Below are positions 1-11,850 of a stretch of 64,000 nt of DNA, piece after piece. The notes under the pieces are model-generated. The model did no database searches. It saw only the letters and a list, made by a program, of their open reading frames with translations, and was not told where the DNA came from. The stretch is from Nereocystis luetkeana (taxonomy: Eukaryota; Sar; Phaeophyceae; Laminariales; Laminariaceae): the NCBI GenBank assembly GCA_031213475.1, contig JARUPZ010000013.1, forward strand, positions 2,018,231-2,082,230. Reading direction: 5' to 3'. A program made the translations under genes and the position numbers. Each line of letters opens with the position of its first letter. Position 1 is the stretch's first letter.

Positions 1-605
1 AGCCAAACCAACTGAATTCAGTCGGCAAAAGTCGGCTGGTGAAGCCGAGCCAGCCGACTTGCCTGGTGAGCGAAAAGCCAGCCAAAACAGCCCTCGCCGG
101 CCTATCTAGACCCCCCCCCCCCCCCGCCCAAACAAGAAACCATGTATCCCGAATTCAACATTCCTTTCTACGAGCATGGAAACCCAATACGTCGGACATT
201 CGGCACCTCTGGGAAACGAAACTACTACTGGCAGTCCGAATCAAAAGTACCGCTCTGACGGGGAATGCAAGCCCCGTTTGATAGCGATATCAGAGTTGAA
301 ACGGGGGGCTTGTTCGCGGTCGGAGTGGTAGCCAGTTGGCTGCAAACCGATACGTAGCAATTGTGTTTTTTTTTGTTGTTGCTGTGGTCGTTCTGGCTAT
401 TGTTGTTGTTCTTTTTGCTGTTGTATTGATTGTTGTCGTTGTTGTGGTTGTTGCTGTTATTATTATTGCTATTGTTTGTCGAATTATCGAAACTGTTGTC
501 GAAGTACCGAACTTTCTTCAGGATAATATATATTTTATCGAACGATTTATCGAAAGGTTCGGTACGATACTCAACACTAGTTGTTTTGGTCGTTATTGTA
601 TGGTT

Positions 606-723
606 ATTGTGGTCCATGTTAAATAGGACCTACGATACGGTACACACAATATATATATTTCCAGGTATATATTTCGCTATTTTCACTAACAATATTTGGT
701 CGTGTTTATATGGTCCCCCGTAA
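606..723. mobile_element. 105-bp MITE family, degenerate copy
   Basis: The left end is worn. The interior AAATAGGACCTACG and the right end ATGGTCCCCCGTAA match the family consensus. A CCAGGTA string is inserted in the AT-rich middle (664-670). Confidence 0.6.
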
Positions 724-1125
724 TGGTTTGTTCTCGTTGTTGTTGTAGTTGTCTACGTTGTGTTGTCGTCGTCGTCATCGTCATCATTGTGCCATTGTTG
801 ACGTCGTTTTTGTTGTTGATGTCGTGGTCGGGGTTGATATCATGCTCTTGATGTTGATGTTGACCTTGCTGTTGCTGTTCTCACATTAAAAGATGCCAAG
901 AGACAGCGCTTTCACCCCTTGACAAGCAGCAACTTCGCCTTGACATGCCTTGACCGACACCAAACTTCCACCAAACTGCTAGGTTTAAGTGTGGAACACC
1001 CGGCCCTAAACCCTGGACAGCGCACGTTTTGCCTTGCTTGACATGTCTCCGGACATCTTTGCTCACATTGGTTTATACGGCCAAATTCTAGCCGGTGCTG
1101 ACGAGGCCTATAGAGGTGAAAATCA

Positions 1126-1410
1126 GGTGCAAGCAGACCCAAGTGAGCCCCAAAGTCATGAGCGCGAGCACATGATAATAAGGCGCACACACCCATGCCG
1201 GCTTCTACTTTCCACCGGCTTCTGCGGACCACCTGCGGTTATTTTATACCAGGTACCGCCGTAGTAACTCACTGCGCGCGTAGAGCGTATGCTGACCTTC
1301 AAATCATGGGGCGCAAGCACATAATACACAAATCATAAGGCACACGGCACCCTTGCCGGTTCCAAGTTCCTACTTTCCAACGGCTTCTGCGGACTACCTG
1401 TGGGTATTAC

Positions 1411-1464
<54 letters not shown>

Positions 1465-1850
1465 GGTTGATGTTGTGGTTGTTGGTGTTGTTGTTGTTGC
1501 TGTTCTCACATTAACTCATCGCCACAACACATTGCAGTCCGTGATCGCAGGACAGGCTCCAATAAAAACTCTGGAGTGGAAGAAATACCTCGGCAACAAT
1601 AATGGCGAGCGAAGAATAATACACATGATAACTGAAGCACATCTACACCTCAGACAAAAAAATAAGTGAGGACCGTGCACGTACGTATCAGATACATGCG
1701 GTTATATACAGTAGTAACTTACTGCACCTGAAGCATATAAACGGGCGCAAGCACATAGCATAGGAAGAACAAAGCACACGGCACCCATGCATGTCGGTTG
1801 CAACTTCCAATTTTTCAACGGCTTCAGCGGACTACGTGCTGCTTTAAGAT
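1126..1850 (+). repeat. Three diverged direct copies of a ~120-bp repeat
   Basis: The segment GCGCAAGCACATA..., AAGGCACACGGCACCCATGC, CCGGTT..., TTCC...ACGGCTTCTGCGGACTAC occurs at about 1130-1240, 1310-1405 and 1743-1835. A GTT microsatellite lies between the second and third. Confidence 0.65.
1405..1505 (+). repeat. (GTT)n microsatellite
   Basis: About 100 bp of mostly GTT repeats, ending in GCTGTTCTCACATTAA. Its poly-Val translation is not a gene. Related GTT/GTTG tracts are at 360-470, 735-880 and 12900-13050. Confidence 0.9.
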
Positions 1851-2006
1851 TCTAAGTTTGCTGCCCGCGCAAAGAGTAGAGGATGCCGAAACTACAGAGT
1901 GCCTACGACCTATTCATAATGAGGAGCCGAACCTTCGTATGACGGGCTTTTGAAACTACTGCCGTATTACACGCAGGATAAGGGGCGTTTTTAACAACAA
2001 TGAAAA

Positions 2007-2212
2007 AACTTGCCAAAATAGCAAGTTTTTTGGAATTTTGGGCTTTCAAGTTTTGCTAAAAACTTGCCAAATGAAATAGCAAGTCCAAATGTCGAAAAAC
2101 TTGCCAACGAAGTGCTCGGGGAATATCCATGAAAAAGCTTGGCAAAAAACTTGCTATTTTGGCAAATCCGAATGTCCGAAAACTTGCTATTTTGGCAAGT
2201 TTTTTGCCAAAT
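2007..2212. repeat. Iterated inverted repeat of AACTTGCTATTTTGGCAAG
   Basis: The words AACTTGCCAAAATAGCAAG and their inverse recur at least four times in alternating orientation. They would form extended hairpins. No coding function is visible. Confidence 0.7.
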
Positions 2213-2681
2213 ATGTGTCGCTAAAAGCGACCCTAACACACCGGCTCTGACGATTTTTTCAAGCTGTTTTTTGTGGACGACGAAGATAAGCAAAGTAGAA
2301 AATAATACGCCGAGCGATGCGGCTTTGGAAAGGTTTCGTTCGGGATCTTTCCAAAGCTGCCTTTTTCGTTGTGTGGTCCATCCCTACAGCCTAGTTCTGG
2401 AGAGAATCGGCTCTGAATTGCGTGTTATTAGTGTACCTGATATACGGTATGATATATTTATGTATATACATTTATATATATACCTGGTGTATATTTTGGT
2501 TCGTTTATAGGTTTATACCCAGCCGTTTTTTGTTTTTTGATAGTCTTCGGATATTTCTAGGGCTCCAACACCTTCGTGTGACCACGGACTCCATGATTTG
2601 AGAGTTAAGGTAAGAAGAACAACAACCACGCTGTCCATAAGTGTAAGAAACGGTGTGTGTATATTTCTTCGTCTCCACCCC

Positions 2682-2828
2682 TTTAGAACAGCAGTCCCGT
2701 TTTTGGGACAAACCACTCAATTTCTAAGTAGTTTGTCCCCAAAACGGTTCGACCGTTCTGGTCGTTTTGGGGACAAACCTCTCAAATTCTAAGTACTTGG
2801 TTCCCAAGACGGGACTGCTGTCCTAGCA
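2682..2828. mobile_element. Foldback element family 2 (GCAGTCCCGTTTTGGG), two fused copies
   Basis: It has nested palindromes built from AGCAGTCCCGTTTTGGGAC, ACAAACCACTCAAATTCTAAG and the mirrored end. Two half-elements appear joined around 2745-2770. The family has a palindromic unit of ~88 bp. Confidence 0.65.
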
Positions 2829-2929
2829 GTCAAACGGTCCTTACGTTTCCAGGCACAGCAATCAGTGGCTTTCTTCCGATTCGTTTTTGGTTGTTCCTTT
2901 TGAGTTTTTTCTCTTCCATATAATGTGTA

Positions 2930-3155
2930 CGTAACAGGTATGTCGTGCCTCTCGTACCCAGTACGATGATGGGACATCGCACTCTCGCTCTGTCTACTCT
3001 CTGCTTACTGCGCGACAACGTAGTACCTACACTGTGTCGCAGTGTTGTGACTACAGAGCTTGCATCTCTATCTAGGATTGAAGGATCTGCACGGACACTG
3101 GTTGGGCTGGATGTCGACGGGTAGACATGACGGCTTTATGTGCTGAACGCAAGAA
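2930..3155 (+). repeat. ~200-bp dispersed repeat family A, copy
   Basis: The family reads GTATGTCGTGCCT..., TAGTACCT, TCTAGGATTGAAG, ACTGGTTG(T/G)GCTGGATGTCGA and ends near GTGAAGAACACAC. This copy forms an inverted pair with 3370-3600. Confidence 0.7.
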
Positions 3156-3369
3156 GCCACCCACACCTGGTTGAAGGTGGAGCAGCGGTGGTAGTTTCGA
3201 TCCCGGGGGTGGAGGTAGTAGCACACCGGGCATGTACGCACGAATATGTACTTGAAATATGTTGATCCCTAGTGTAGTGCATTCACATGTACTTACGACC
3301 TCTCCGTCGTGGTTTGTGACCCCAGAGCTTTTATCTCTCCAGGAGGACGAACCAGCACGGACTCTGTGT

Positions 3370-3600
3370 GCGTTCTTCACATTAAACCGTTCTTTCTAGC
3401 CATCGACATCCAGCACAACCAGTGTCCGTGCCGATTCTTCAATCCTAGAGAGATACAAAATATGTGGTCACGAAACCACGCCACAGAGATACAACGTTGT
3501 CATGCATGCAGTAATCACAGTAGCCAATGCAATGCCATGTCATCGTACTGGGTGTGATGGGCACGGCATACACATTCTATGAAATAGAGAAACGAAAGAA
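3370..3600 (-). repeat. ~200-bp dispersed repeat family A, inverted copy
   Basis: It starts TTCTTCACATTAAACCGTTC and ends GGCACGGCATACACATTCTA, the reverse of the family consensus. Confidence 0.75.
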
Positions 3601-4139
3601 AACAAGGACAAACAAAAAAACAAGACAAGTCGAAAGACAAATCGAAAGAGAAAGAGGAAAAAGGAAGAAATATAGGAATAAAACTGTCGTCCCTCTCCGC
3701 AGGGGATGTGGCAGACACTTGAAAAAAACGAGTTCAAGAAAAATATCACTGCTTCTAAACAGAGTAATACTAAGAACCAAGGGAAAATATCAAGCAAACC
3801 GAAGCACAAAGCACCCTCCAGGTAGATGCAGTAATTTGTGGTACGAGTAGCATAGGCAGGTTCTCCCGACTAGTCCGCCTGGTACCTTGCTACGAACCCT
3901 GCCTGCCGTCTTCGTCCTGCGTTAGTCAACTACGCTCCGCCCCTCAGCGTTAGACAATACGAAACAAGCGAAGCAGGCTCGTCATCCACCCACGCGAAAC
4001 GACTCCTTTCTTAAGGCCTATTTATAGAAGAAAGAAGGAGAAAAAATAAAAATAAAATGAAAATTACAGAGGATCAAACGCAAGAAAAAGAAGACAAGGG
4101 AAGACCACGTTCGAACCAGCTGCTCCAGTTGGTGGCACG

Positions 4140-4440
4140 AGTAGCGTAGACATGTTTTACTTCCTAGTCGGCCTGGTCCCTTGCTACCCTGTCTGCCATC
4201 TCCTTCCGAATTTCGTCCACCGCGGTTTCCCTTCGACTCCTCCTGTCCCCCCCCCTCCCCGCATTCCCTTGGTCGAGTTTCCTTCCACTCCTCCCCCCCC
4301 TCATCCTCTTGGACACCACCCACAGCGGATGCGCGGCGATGCCTACTCATCTGTGCCTCATTCTCGTGCCACCTCACCATGAACCGTCCGGCTGCTTCGG
4401 GAACCCCCCGATACCACTGGGTTTGCGGGATGTCGACGAG
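4140..4440 (-). pseudogene. LINE C-terminal tail fragment, second copy
   Basis: The segment AAGRFMVRWHENEAQMSRHR, with its charged Arg/Glu/Lys/Gly-rich continuation, is homologous at DNA level to 61225-61445. Both contain GGACACC(A/C)CCCAC(A/G)GCGG and the flanking C/T-rich tract. It is truncated on both sides. Confidence 0.55.
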
Positions 4441-4579
4441 TATGTAGAAGAGAGGTTTTATGTGAAGAACACGCACACACACCCTGGGGGGAGGCACGAC
4501 CGTTTATTCTTTTACTTTTCCTTGTTCTCTTTCGATTTTGTTTTTTTTATGTTTAGTACTTTTTGTTTTCTCTCTTACA

Positions 4580-4800
4580 TAGAATGGGTATGTCGTGCCT
4601 TTCGTATCCACTATGATCTCATGGCATTGCATTGTCTACTGCTGTGCTTACTGAATAGCTACGTAGTATCTCTGTGGCGTAGTTTCGTGACCGCAGGGCT
4701 TGTGGTCTCTAGGATTGAAGAATAGGCATTTATACTGGTTGTGCTGGATGTCGAAGGGTGGAAAGAACGGTTCAATGTGAAGAACACACGCATATACTAT
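4580..4800 (+). repeat. ~200-bp dispersed repeat family A, copy
   Basis: Full-length copy ending GTTCAATGTGAAGAACACAC. It lies directly beside the LINE fragment at 4140-4440. Confidence 0.75.
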
Positions 4801-4889
4801 AAATTTGAAAGCATCCTATAAACCTTACCTCCCTGGTATGTATGTACGTATACTAGTAAGTTTAAGTCGTGCTATTACTATAGGGCTGC

Positions 4890-6430
4890 ACGTATGTTAA
4901 ATCTCTGTTGGCCGTCGGAGCCGATGCAGTCGCGGAGGAGCCTCGAAAAGCGAGGATCCCTTGTAGCCGTCGTTACGGCGGACGTGAGCCGAGCAGAGTT
5001 CTCTCGTATGTTTAGCAAGGGGATGCTAGACCTACAGCAGGTGTCTGACTCGATGGAGAGGACTTAGGTTCCGCCAGTCTTGCGGCGAGATAACCCCCTG
5101 ATAGCAATCTCCCGGGGACGGGTCAATACCGTCTATGTGTGAGACCGCTCGTGGCCCGAGATCTGATACTGCTTGACCGTTGACGTGTCGTTTCGCGCGT
5201 GCGTGATACGAGATCTACGATAGGTATCTCCGATCCTGTGTTCCACCTTGCGCCCTCTTTATTCACCTCAAGCCCATCTTAGCTGGGGATGGTCTTGTGG
5301 CGGGCATCGGGAGGATGATTATTACGGGGGACCATAGTCAATAGGACCTACGCTATACAAAAAAAAATATGTATTTGCTTCTTTTTACTAACCGTATTTG
5401 GTCCTATTTACTATGGCCCCTACGTAATAATTCAGGAAGCAGGGTGCTAATCTATCGGATTGAGGCACATCAGTTGCTATATGCTTGGATCCACTCCTTA
5501 TAGCTGACGTGTTTAGTAAACACGGGTGTTGAGTAAACACCGGTCTAGCGAAGATGCGCAGATTTTCGAGCTTGCTCGCTGACAGCGTATGCTGGAGTAG
5601 TTCGGGGAATTCCAAATCTTATCTGAACGCACTAGTTCCGTGTGGCCACACGTACTGTTGGCGCGCTCCTCGTGGTTTCTGTTCTGAGAACCACGGGCAG
5701 CCAAGCCATAATTTTCGTGATTTGTTGGGCTATCACGCGAAGTTGACTTGGTTGATCTAAGTGCATCAACTGGTGCCTTCGTTTTAAGCGGCGCGGAGTC
5801 GCGTGGCCCCCATTCCCTATGTGTTGGAGATTTGTTTCGAACAATTCTGTGACAAAACGGTGGAATTGCTGTGTTGTCCTAATTTTCGCCAAGTATTGGG
5901 CCGGGGCATGCAGTGAGATGCTTGTTACAGCCCCAGTACCGTGGGCACAACCTTTTTGTTAGCGTCTCCTTGCCCCGGCTAATCCCATCGGAATGCCGGT
6001 TAGGGTGCCCGTCAGATCATGATAGGTTGGCGAGCATGTTTGCCATGTCTGATGGTGGTACTCTCATCACCGTTGTTGACTCTTATGCCTACAGCTGAGC
6101 CAGCTGTGGTTTGCCAACTTGTTCGTGATTTTGTTTGCGCCGCTGAGCAAGCTGAGAACTTGTTAAGCGCTGTCTCAGTTTGTGCTCGTCCCTCGCCTGC
6201 TCTACGCTTCCGTTTCCCGAGAGAAGGGAGGGGGTGCGAATAATTTGGTTATTATCGCTATATGCAAACCTTCCTGGTCTCGGTATGCGGCCATAACTTG
6301 GTTACATTGGGGTCTTTCGTCTGCGCGATGCTCCAGGTCGGACTCCGGGCCGTACCCTCGAAGCCTCAGGCGGTACTTGTAGTTGTGGGGGGTTTTCTGC
6401 CAGGCTCACGTTTATGATCTACTGCCCTGT
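4890..6430. other. 3' flank of the retroelement, no gene seen
   Basis: A MITE lies at 5322-5427. The rest has only short frames with no recognised domain. It is moderately GC-rich and continuous in character with the retroelement. It could hold its 3' untranslated region and one LTR, but a second LTR copy to prove this is not in the window. Confidence 0.4.
5322..5427. mobile_element. 105-bp MITE, copy in retroelement flank
   Basis: The terminal inverted repeat is TTACGGGGGACCATAG...AATAGGACC, mirrored at the other end. TA direct repeats flank it (5320-5321 and 5428-5429), suggesting a Tc1/mariner-type nonautonomous element. Confidence 0.85.
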
Positions 6431-6479
6431 CTACGACGTAGGATTCAATTGTAAGTTGAGCCTCGTCTGGATGGTCCAA

Positions 6480-6725
6480 TTAGGGTAAGGGCATTGGTTT
6501 CCCTGAAAACAATGCCGCAAGTTTATCAAAATGAGGTGCTGGCTGTGTTTCCCGTGCGAGGTAGGGCTGGGTGTGGGCAAGGTGGGCGTACACTTCTCTT
6601 GTGTTTTCCGAAAGTCTTGTTCTATACACCATTGGTGATAATTGTGAGCAGGCGACATGGGGTCCTCGCCATGGTAGCAGCAGTTTTGGGTCGGTACCAT
6701 CCGCGTCCTGGTACGGTTTGTACAC
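6480..6725 (-). pseudogene. Integrase C-terminal GPY/F-like module
   Basis: The text LLLPWRGPHVACSQLSPMVY matches the GPY/F module that ends many Ty3/gypsy integrases (KL.P.W.GPY.V...... VYR). It follows the core on the same strand after a gap with stops. Confidence 0.65.
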
Positions 6726-6997
6726 AAAGTATTTCCTGTCCCGGTTGGAACACGGGGTACGGTTTGAGTGTGCTGCTACTGTCTGCCTGTTTGTCTGCTC
6801 GCTCGGTTAGATTTCTGCGTACTACAGTAGCTCAAAAAGCGATTTGCATATTGTTCCCCGTATTTCGTGCGAATTCTTCGGTGTGTGCTGTTCTTCCTAC
6901 ATGAGGAATCCCGAGAACTATATCGACTGGAAGTCGAGGTTGTCGCCCGGACATTAAGAAAAATGGCGTCTCATGTATCGTAGAACTGAAACTCGTG

Positions 6998-7560
6998 TTA
7001 TGAGCTAATTGGACGAACGGTAAGAGCGATGCCTAGTTGCGTTTTATCTATTGCGCTATGCGTGGCCAGCATGTTGTGCATGGTGGACTGTACGCGTTCT
7101 GATGCTGAATTGCCCTGAGGTCGATACGGCGTCTTTCGTGTCTTTTGGTATCCTAGAATTCGTTGCAAGTGGTATATTACCCTGTTTTCAAAGTCGGGGC
7201 CTTGATGTGAGTGCAAGGTCTCTGGTGGGCCGGAAATACCAATTATTCGTTCAATGATAGCACAAACTGCTGTGTCGGCCGCCTTATCACGTGCCGGCAG
7301 TAGCACTGCGAATCGTGTCAGCTGGTCCACCGAGAGAATACTTCGTATACTTTCATTCAACCTCTGCGGCCGAAGTTGATACCGATTTGTATTCCACCAA
7401 GTCAACCGATATTCTGTGAAACGGCCGCTCGACAGGCAAATGACCTGTCGGGGACATGGGTCTGATGTGTCCTGTTTTTCGTCGTTGATAAGCTCGGCAT
7501 TTTTCGCACCAATCTCGCACGCCGCGGCTTATGATAGGCCATCAACACTTCTGGCGGATC
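6998..7560 (-). pseudogene. Integrase zinc-binding tail and catalytic core
   Basis: In one minus frame near 7535-7440, WCEKCRAYQRRK and VERPFHRISVDLVEY are the end of the HHCC finger and the start of the DDE core. The frame then shifts. The stretch 7405-6998 carries HSHQGPDFENRVIYHLQ (usual SDxGxxF) and TPYRPQGNSASERVQ (usual TxYHPQTxGxxERxN with catalytic E). The shift and stops make it inactive. Confidence 0.85.
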
Positions 7561-8159
7561 TTGCTTAAGTAGGTCTGGGTACGAGGTCTTCTCCTGACAT
7601 GACGTGGTCGTGGTAAGCGTGCATAATAAGACCAGCAAGGGTTTCTGGTACCACCAGCTAATCGCGAAATGTGCTCCCTTTTCGAAGGTTCCCCGGAAGT
7701 TGCGATTTGAACAAATGTCAGTCTTGTACTGGATGGAAAAACATGGTTGTTTTCGTTTCTTTCTCGGGTATGAGCGCGTCTGCGTGCTGAGTGTTAACAA
7801 GGTACGGGCATTACTCTGCTGCTTGAGTCTGAGCGGAGTTTTTCTTGACCGACTGGACAAGAAAACAGTTGTCGCGCTCACGAAGACTGATTTCACCCTA
7901 AACAGCTCTCTATTGCTGCATACTGATCCTGGTTTTAAGCAGTTTGTCGGCGGAGATTTGGCAAAGACGAGGAGTTCGCGCTGTTCGTAGTTGAGGGTCA
8001 TCTGGTACGTGCCGGCAAATGGGTGCGAGGGACGGCACGGCGATTTTTTGCTGGTGCTCAAACGCAAACATTCGTTTCCGGCACATGTAGCCTACCGGGT
8101 TTGTGTTGGACGGTGAAATCATACGACTAACTGTGATGCGATTGCTAAGCGTGTTACAA

Positions 8160-8482
8160 TGTTCGATGTGTCTGGCATTGAGTATAGGTACCTTGGTGCC
8201 GCATGATCCGCCACACGCACAAAGTGTCGTCCCCATAAATAGGTAGGGCTGCCAGCGCTGTATTGTCAACACAACAGCGTAATATTCTGTGAGCGTAGCA
8301 GAGTGGTGGCGTTGGCGTTCGTTACAGCGTTGACTAAAGCATGTCGCTAATACGAGGTCGTCGCCTTTCTGCTGGGCGAGAAATGCCCCTGCGCCTGCCT
8401 CTGAAGCGTCAACGTATATCGCAAAGTCTTGACAACAATCGGGAAACTGTAGCACGGGCGCCTGGGTGAGCAAGTGTTTCAC
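8160..8482 (-). pseudogene. RNase H region
   Basis: Reads LQFPDCCQDFAIYVDASEAG, AGAFLAQQ and ATLTEYYAVVLTIQRWQPYL. This matches the Ty3/gypsy RNase H pattern with the DAS catalytic Asp and the E...A.V.....W..YL segment. It lies just downstream of RT after a frame change. Confidence 0.8.
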
Positions 8483-8683
8483 TATTGCGTACGCCTGGTC
8501 GTGTTCTGGGCCCCAACGTTTAGCACCCCCCTTGACGGCCTCGTGAGGGCTACCAGGGGTGCTATGATGCTATTAATACCTGAGTTTAGTACGAACTTGC
8601 GAACAATTTAACCATTCCCAATACTGACCGCAACTCCTTAATGGTTTTAGGCGTCGGCAGGTCAACTACAGCTTACCCAATCC

Positions 8684-9022
8684 TCACCGATTCGAATTCC
8701 GTCGGCGGTACGTATGTGTCCCAAGTTTCAGTGTGAGGCGGGCTGCTTGCAATTCTTGGAACATGTTTTCTGGCAGTTGTAGGTGGCCTTTCCAGGTTGA
8801 TGAACAACATATACAGTCGTCCATATATACCAAGAGACCACTTTTCAGACCAAAGTGTGCGACAGCTAATGCCATTACTTGCGAGAACAGAAACGGTGCG
8901 TTAGCTATACCAAAGAGTTGGCCTTCGAAGACCCACTTCCCATTCTGCGTGACAAAAGCAATCTTACCTTGTTCGCTGGCTGCTACTGGTATTTGATGAT
9001 TTGCATTTCGTATGCCGCACAC
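8684..9022 (-). pseudogene. Reverse transcriptase palm fragment
   Basis: The fragment shows HQIPVAASEQGKIAFVTQNG, then LFGIANAPFLFSQVM (usual FGLxNAPxxFQxxM), then the catalytic YMDD at residues 66-69 (VYMDDCICCS). The finger region lies upstream in other frames, and the frame ends soon after YMDD. This is diagnostic of Ty3/gypsy RT. Confidence 0.85.
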
Positions 9023-9330
9023 CGTTATACTCCGACCGTGTCAAGTTGGCTTTCTAAGTTGGGCATAGCCCATGACTTTTTGTTCATTTTTTTTTTTTGT
9101 CGACCTGTAATCTACACAGAACCGAGGAGTGCCGTCTGATTTTGCGACTATAGTTTCTGCGTAACCCCAGGGACTAGGGCGCTGTTCAATGCTTCGATCT
9201 TCTTCCATTTGACTCACGCACTTGTCGATAGTCTCCTCGACGCGGGAGTTCCCCCGGTACGGGGTTCTGTCTACAGAGCGTGTTCCAGGTTCAAGAGGAA
9301 ACGTTGCTTCGGCTAGGGTGCATCTACCTA

Positions 9331-9435
9331 TGACGGGGGTCCATAGCTAATAGGACCTATGGTATACATAAAAACCTATATATTTGACCATTTTTACTAA
9401 CAACATTTGGTTCTATTAACTATGGTCCCCCGTAA
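9331..9435. mobile_element. 105-bp MITE, copy inside the retroelement
   Basis: The TIRs are TGACGGGGGTCCATAG.../...CTATGGTCCCCCGTAA, with TA on both sides. It is exactly 105 bp. It lies between the RT and protease regions, so it inserted after or during decay of the retroelement. Confidence 0.85.
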
Positions 9436-9751
9436 TAGCTCTTATCGCGACAGAGGAAGAACTCTTCTGTATTTTGTGCATAGCTCCAGCACTTGTGCGC
9501 ATTCGCCAGGTGTGAACGTGGTGTTATCAAATGATTTTGTAAGCGCCGCACGGAAATCGTTGCGCGTAGATTCTATTGTCCTGCTGTCGGTCTGAATTGC
9601 ACGGGCCGTGTTGTCTATACTACTGATACGGGTCCAATGTGTCCTAGCAACGAGTCCCGTTCTAAGTATACGTATTGATGGGACGGGTTCGTGGTTTGGA
9701 CGACTGCTGTTTTATTTGTGGCCGACCAATGGCGCACCGTACGAGCAACTA

Positions 9752-9856
9752 TTACGGGGGACCATAGTAAATAGGACCTACGGTACACACAAAAACCAAT
9801 GTAATTCCCTATTTTTACTATCAAGATTTGGTCCTATTCACCACGGTCCCTCGTAA
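9752..9856. mobile_element. 105-bp MITE, second copy inside the retroelement
   Basis: It has family TIRs, TA at 9750-9751 and 9857-9858, and a length of 105 bp. It lies only about 320 bp from the previous copy in the same orientation. Confidence 0.87.
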
Positions 9857-10309
9857 TATCATGAATTGAAAGACTTCTGGTACAGCGGACGATCCAAAGT
9901 CCTCGACCTTGACGATCAGTCGCTTCCAATAGCGCAGCAGTGGTTACGGCTGATGTTTTCACCGATTCTACTTGTACTGCCATCTCACTCTGAGGGGGGA
10001 TGCAGCATTTGTTTACCAAAAACACCGGTGCTGGTTCGACACGAGTATGGACTGAGACGACGGAGCACTGAGCTGTCGCGGTATTCTCGGGGTGTGCCGT
10101 AACGTTCACTCTACGGTGAGATGCTTAGATTTTGACTTGCTATGTTTTGAACAACAAATGCCCCGTGCTCCAATCGAGGACGCCTCCGAAGGCGTTCATG
10201 ATGGTGTTATCGAGTAGCATAATGTCTGGCCCTAAAGAAAACAACACAAGCGCCTCGACTGGTAGCTAACGTCAGTTCAAAAGGCACGTATCCTAACTTT
10301 TTGAGAGGC

Positions 10310-10780
10310 TTAGCCATCAGCACTGCTGATGTTGATCGCTCCCGCGGGCACTCTCAAAATTTCAGAGTATTTTATAGTGGGGTGTGTCTGAGCGAAGGTA
10401 GCAGAAATGCACGGTTCATCGGCTGCTGTATCAATGGTGACACTGTGCGCTAGATGATTGTTTACTCTGGCCTTTACTCGGACGAGTTTCGACGAGTTCA
10501 AAACCTTGGAATATTCGGGACACCCACTTATTGCTGATGCGTGGAAAGCATCAAAGTGTTGTTCCTGACCGGCGTCGCATGATGAAAAAACTTGATGGTG
10601 ATCCTTCTCATTTAAATTGCGGTACACGTCAGAAACATGCAAGGCTTGCGATACCACTGAAGCTGAAAACGTAGCATCTTGACGCTGGCTGCTCCCCTCG
10701 AGTCTGCTTGTTGTTGCTGGGGCGTGCCCCACTCCATGCTGTCCTGCAAAAACGCTCGGAACCTGCTGCTTATTTGCCAA
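10310..10780 (-). pseudogene. Retroviral-type aspartic protease region
   Basis: A 156-codon open frame has VRVKARVNN...HSVTIDTAADEPCIS at residues ~100-125. The DTA triad stands where the catalytic DT/SG of retropepsins sits, after a beta-strand-like segment. Gly is replaced by Ala, as in DTAA-type proteases. The N-terminal 95 residues are a linker of unknown role. The element is decayed. Confidence 0.55.
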
Positions 10781-11411
10781 GTCTGTTACTGTCCAGTATT
10801 CGAATGGCTGTCTGAATGTAGTTGCCCAGCACGGGTGTTCGTCAGAGGGGTGGCGCTCGTTTTTCGGCCGCGCTTGTCCCTGCTCTCATCATCAGGTCTA
10901 CCGACGCGTGCTACGGTTTCGCTAGCTACTTGCGCTGTCGTTTGTACCGCGAGCTCGGTGGCTCCTAGCTAATCTACTCCACGAACCGGTGTGAGGCAAC
11001 CGGCGCGCGCCCCCTCACCCATCGGTCTTAGTGACCACCCATCCCTTTTCCGCATGTGGTTTCGCCAACCGGCACTCGGGGGCGCGAGTGCGAGTCGTGG
11101 TGGCGACACTTAGGGTAGTCACACTCCTTCCCGGCGGCGACCTTTAGCCTTGTAATCCTTGGGGTGGCCGGCTTCGAATGTGACGCCTTTGCCGCGGCCC
11201 CGGACTGCTGTGAGCTTCGGCACGATCGCCTTCTCAATGTTGGCCGTTGAGGTGATCAGCGGCCGGTGGGGACCAGGGGATGTGCCAGTGAGGGCCGGTG
11301 CAAACGTGGCCGGGAAGGGGGGGGGTGATCCGCGTAAGGCGTTTGTTTCGTGTTTTTTTTGCGAGCGTACGTGAGGGTTGGTATGTGAGGGAAGGGTTTT
11401 TGCGAATTTGC

Positions 11412-11645
11412 TCAACTCATATCTTGGGAATCATAACCATTTTCAAAAGTAGCCATCAGTGAGGTGTACCACGCGTGTTTGTATGGCCAGACGTTCTGAG
11501 GATCGGTGCGTTTGGCGTCGGCTAGGAGTCGTGCATAAGCTTGGGTTACTCTCAATCCGTAAGAGTCGACATATTCACTACTTCCTTGCCTGAGTTTTGC
11601 GATGGTGCTCGCGAGCAGGACGATGCGGTTGACCGGGTTGAACAC
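11412..11645 (-). pseudogene. Gag-like fragment of the Ty3/gypsy element
   Basis: A 77-codon open stretch reads IVLLASTIAKLRQGSSEYVD and SYGLRVTQAYARLL. This resembles the Gag segment where a short-tract Q...ESV..Y..RF pattern is common. Its place directly upstream of the protease on the same strand supports the call. It is short and cut at the 5' side by another repeat. Confidence 0.45.
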
Positions 11646-11671
11646 ATTTGTGAAGGCATTAGTCCTAAAGG

Positions 11672-11850
11672 GATGGTATAAGCTCTGTGGTCACAAAACT
11701 ACGCTATTGATAAAGAGATACTACATTGTTATGCAGAGTAGAAAATGCAATGGCATGTCTGCATTGTTATGCAGTAAGCAGGGTCGACAATACAATGCCA
11801 TTTCATCGTACTGGATACGGCAGGCACGGCATACACATTCTACTAAAGAG
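11672..11850 (-). repeat. ~200-bp dispersed repeat family A, truncated copy at the retroelement edge
   Basis: Reverse copy from the TGTGGTCACAAAACTACGC segment to GGCACGGCATACACATTCTA. An internal 40-bp stretch (TTGTTATGCAG...AATGCAATGGCATG) is partly duplicated. Confidence 0.65.

Larger units (their letters stand above)
6431..11645 (-). mobile_element. Decayed Ty3/gypsy-type LTR retroelement, internal region
   Basis: Reading the minus strand, the order is gag-like, aspartic protease, reverse transcriptase, RNase H, integrase zinc-binding and core, and an integrase GPY/F tail. That is the Ty3/gypsy order. The frame is broken by many stops and shifts, and MITEs lie inside at 9331-9435 and 9752-9856. 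The 5' end abuts a dispersed repeat at about 11672, so it is probably truncated there. I could not identify a pair of LTRs. The stretch 4890-6430 downstream of pol may include the 3' untranslated region and an LTR. Confidence 0.75.

Noticed and set aside
336..626. Hydrophobic Val/Ile-rich frame
   Set aside because: Translation of a GTT-type microsatellite. The same applies to 12811-13107 and the opposite-strand Asn/Gln-rich frames.
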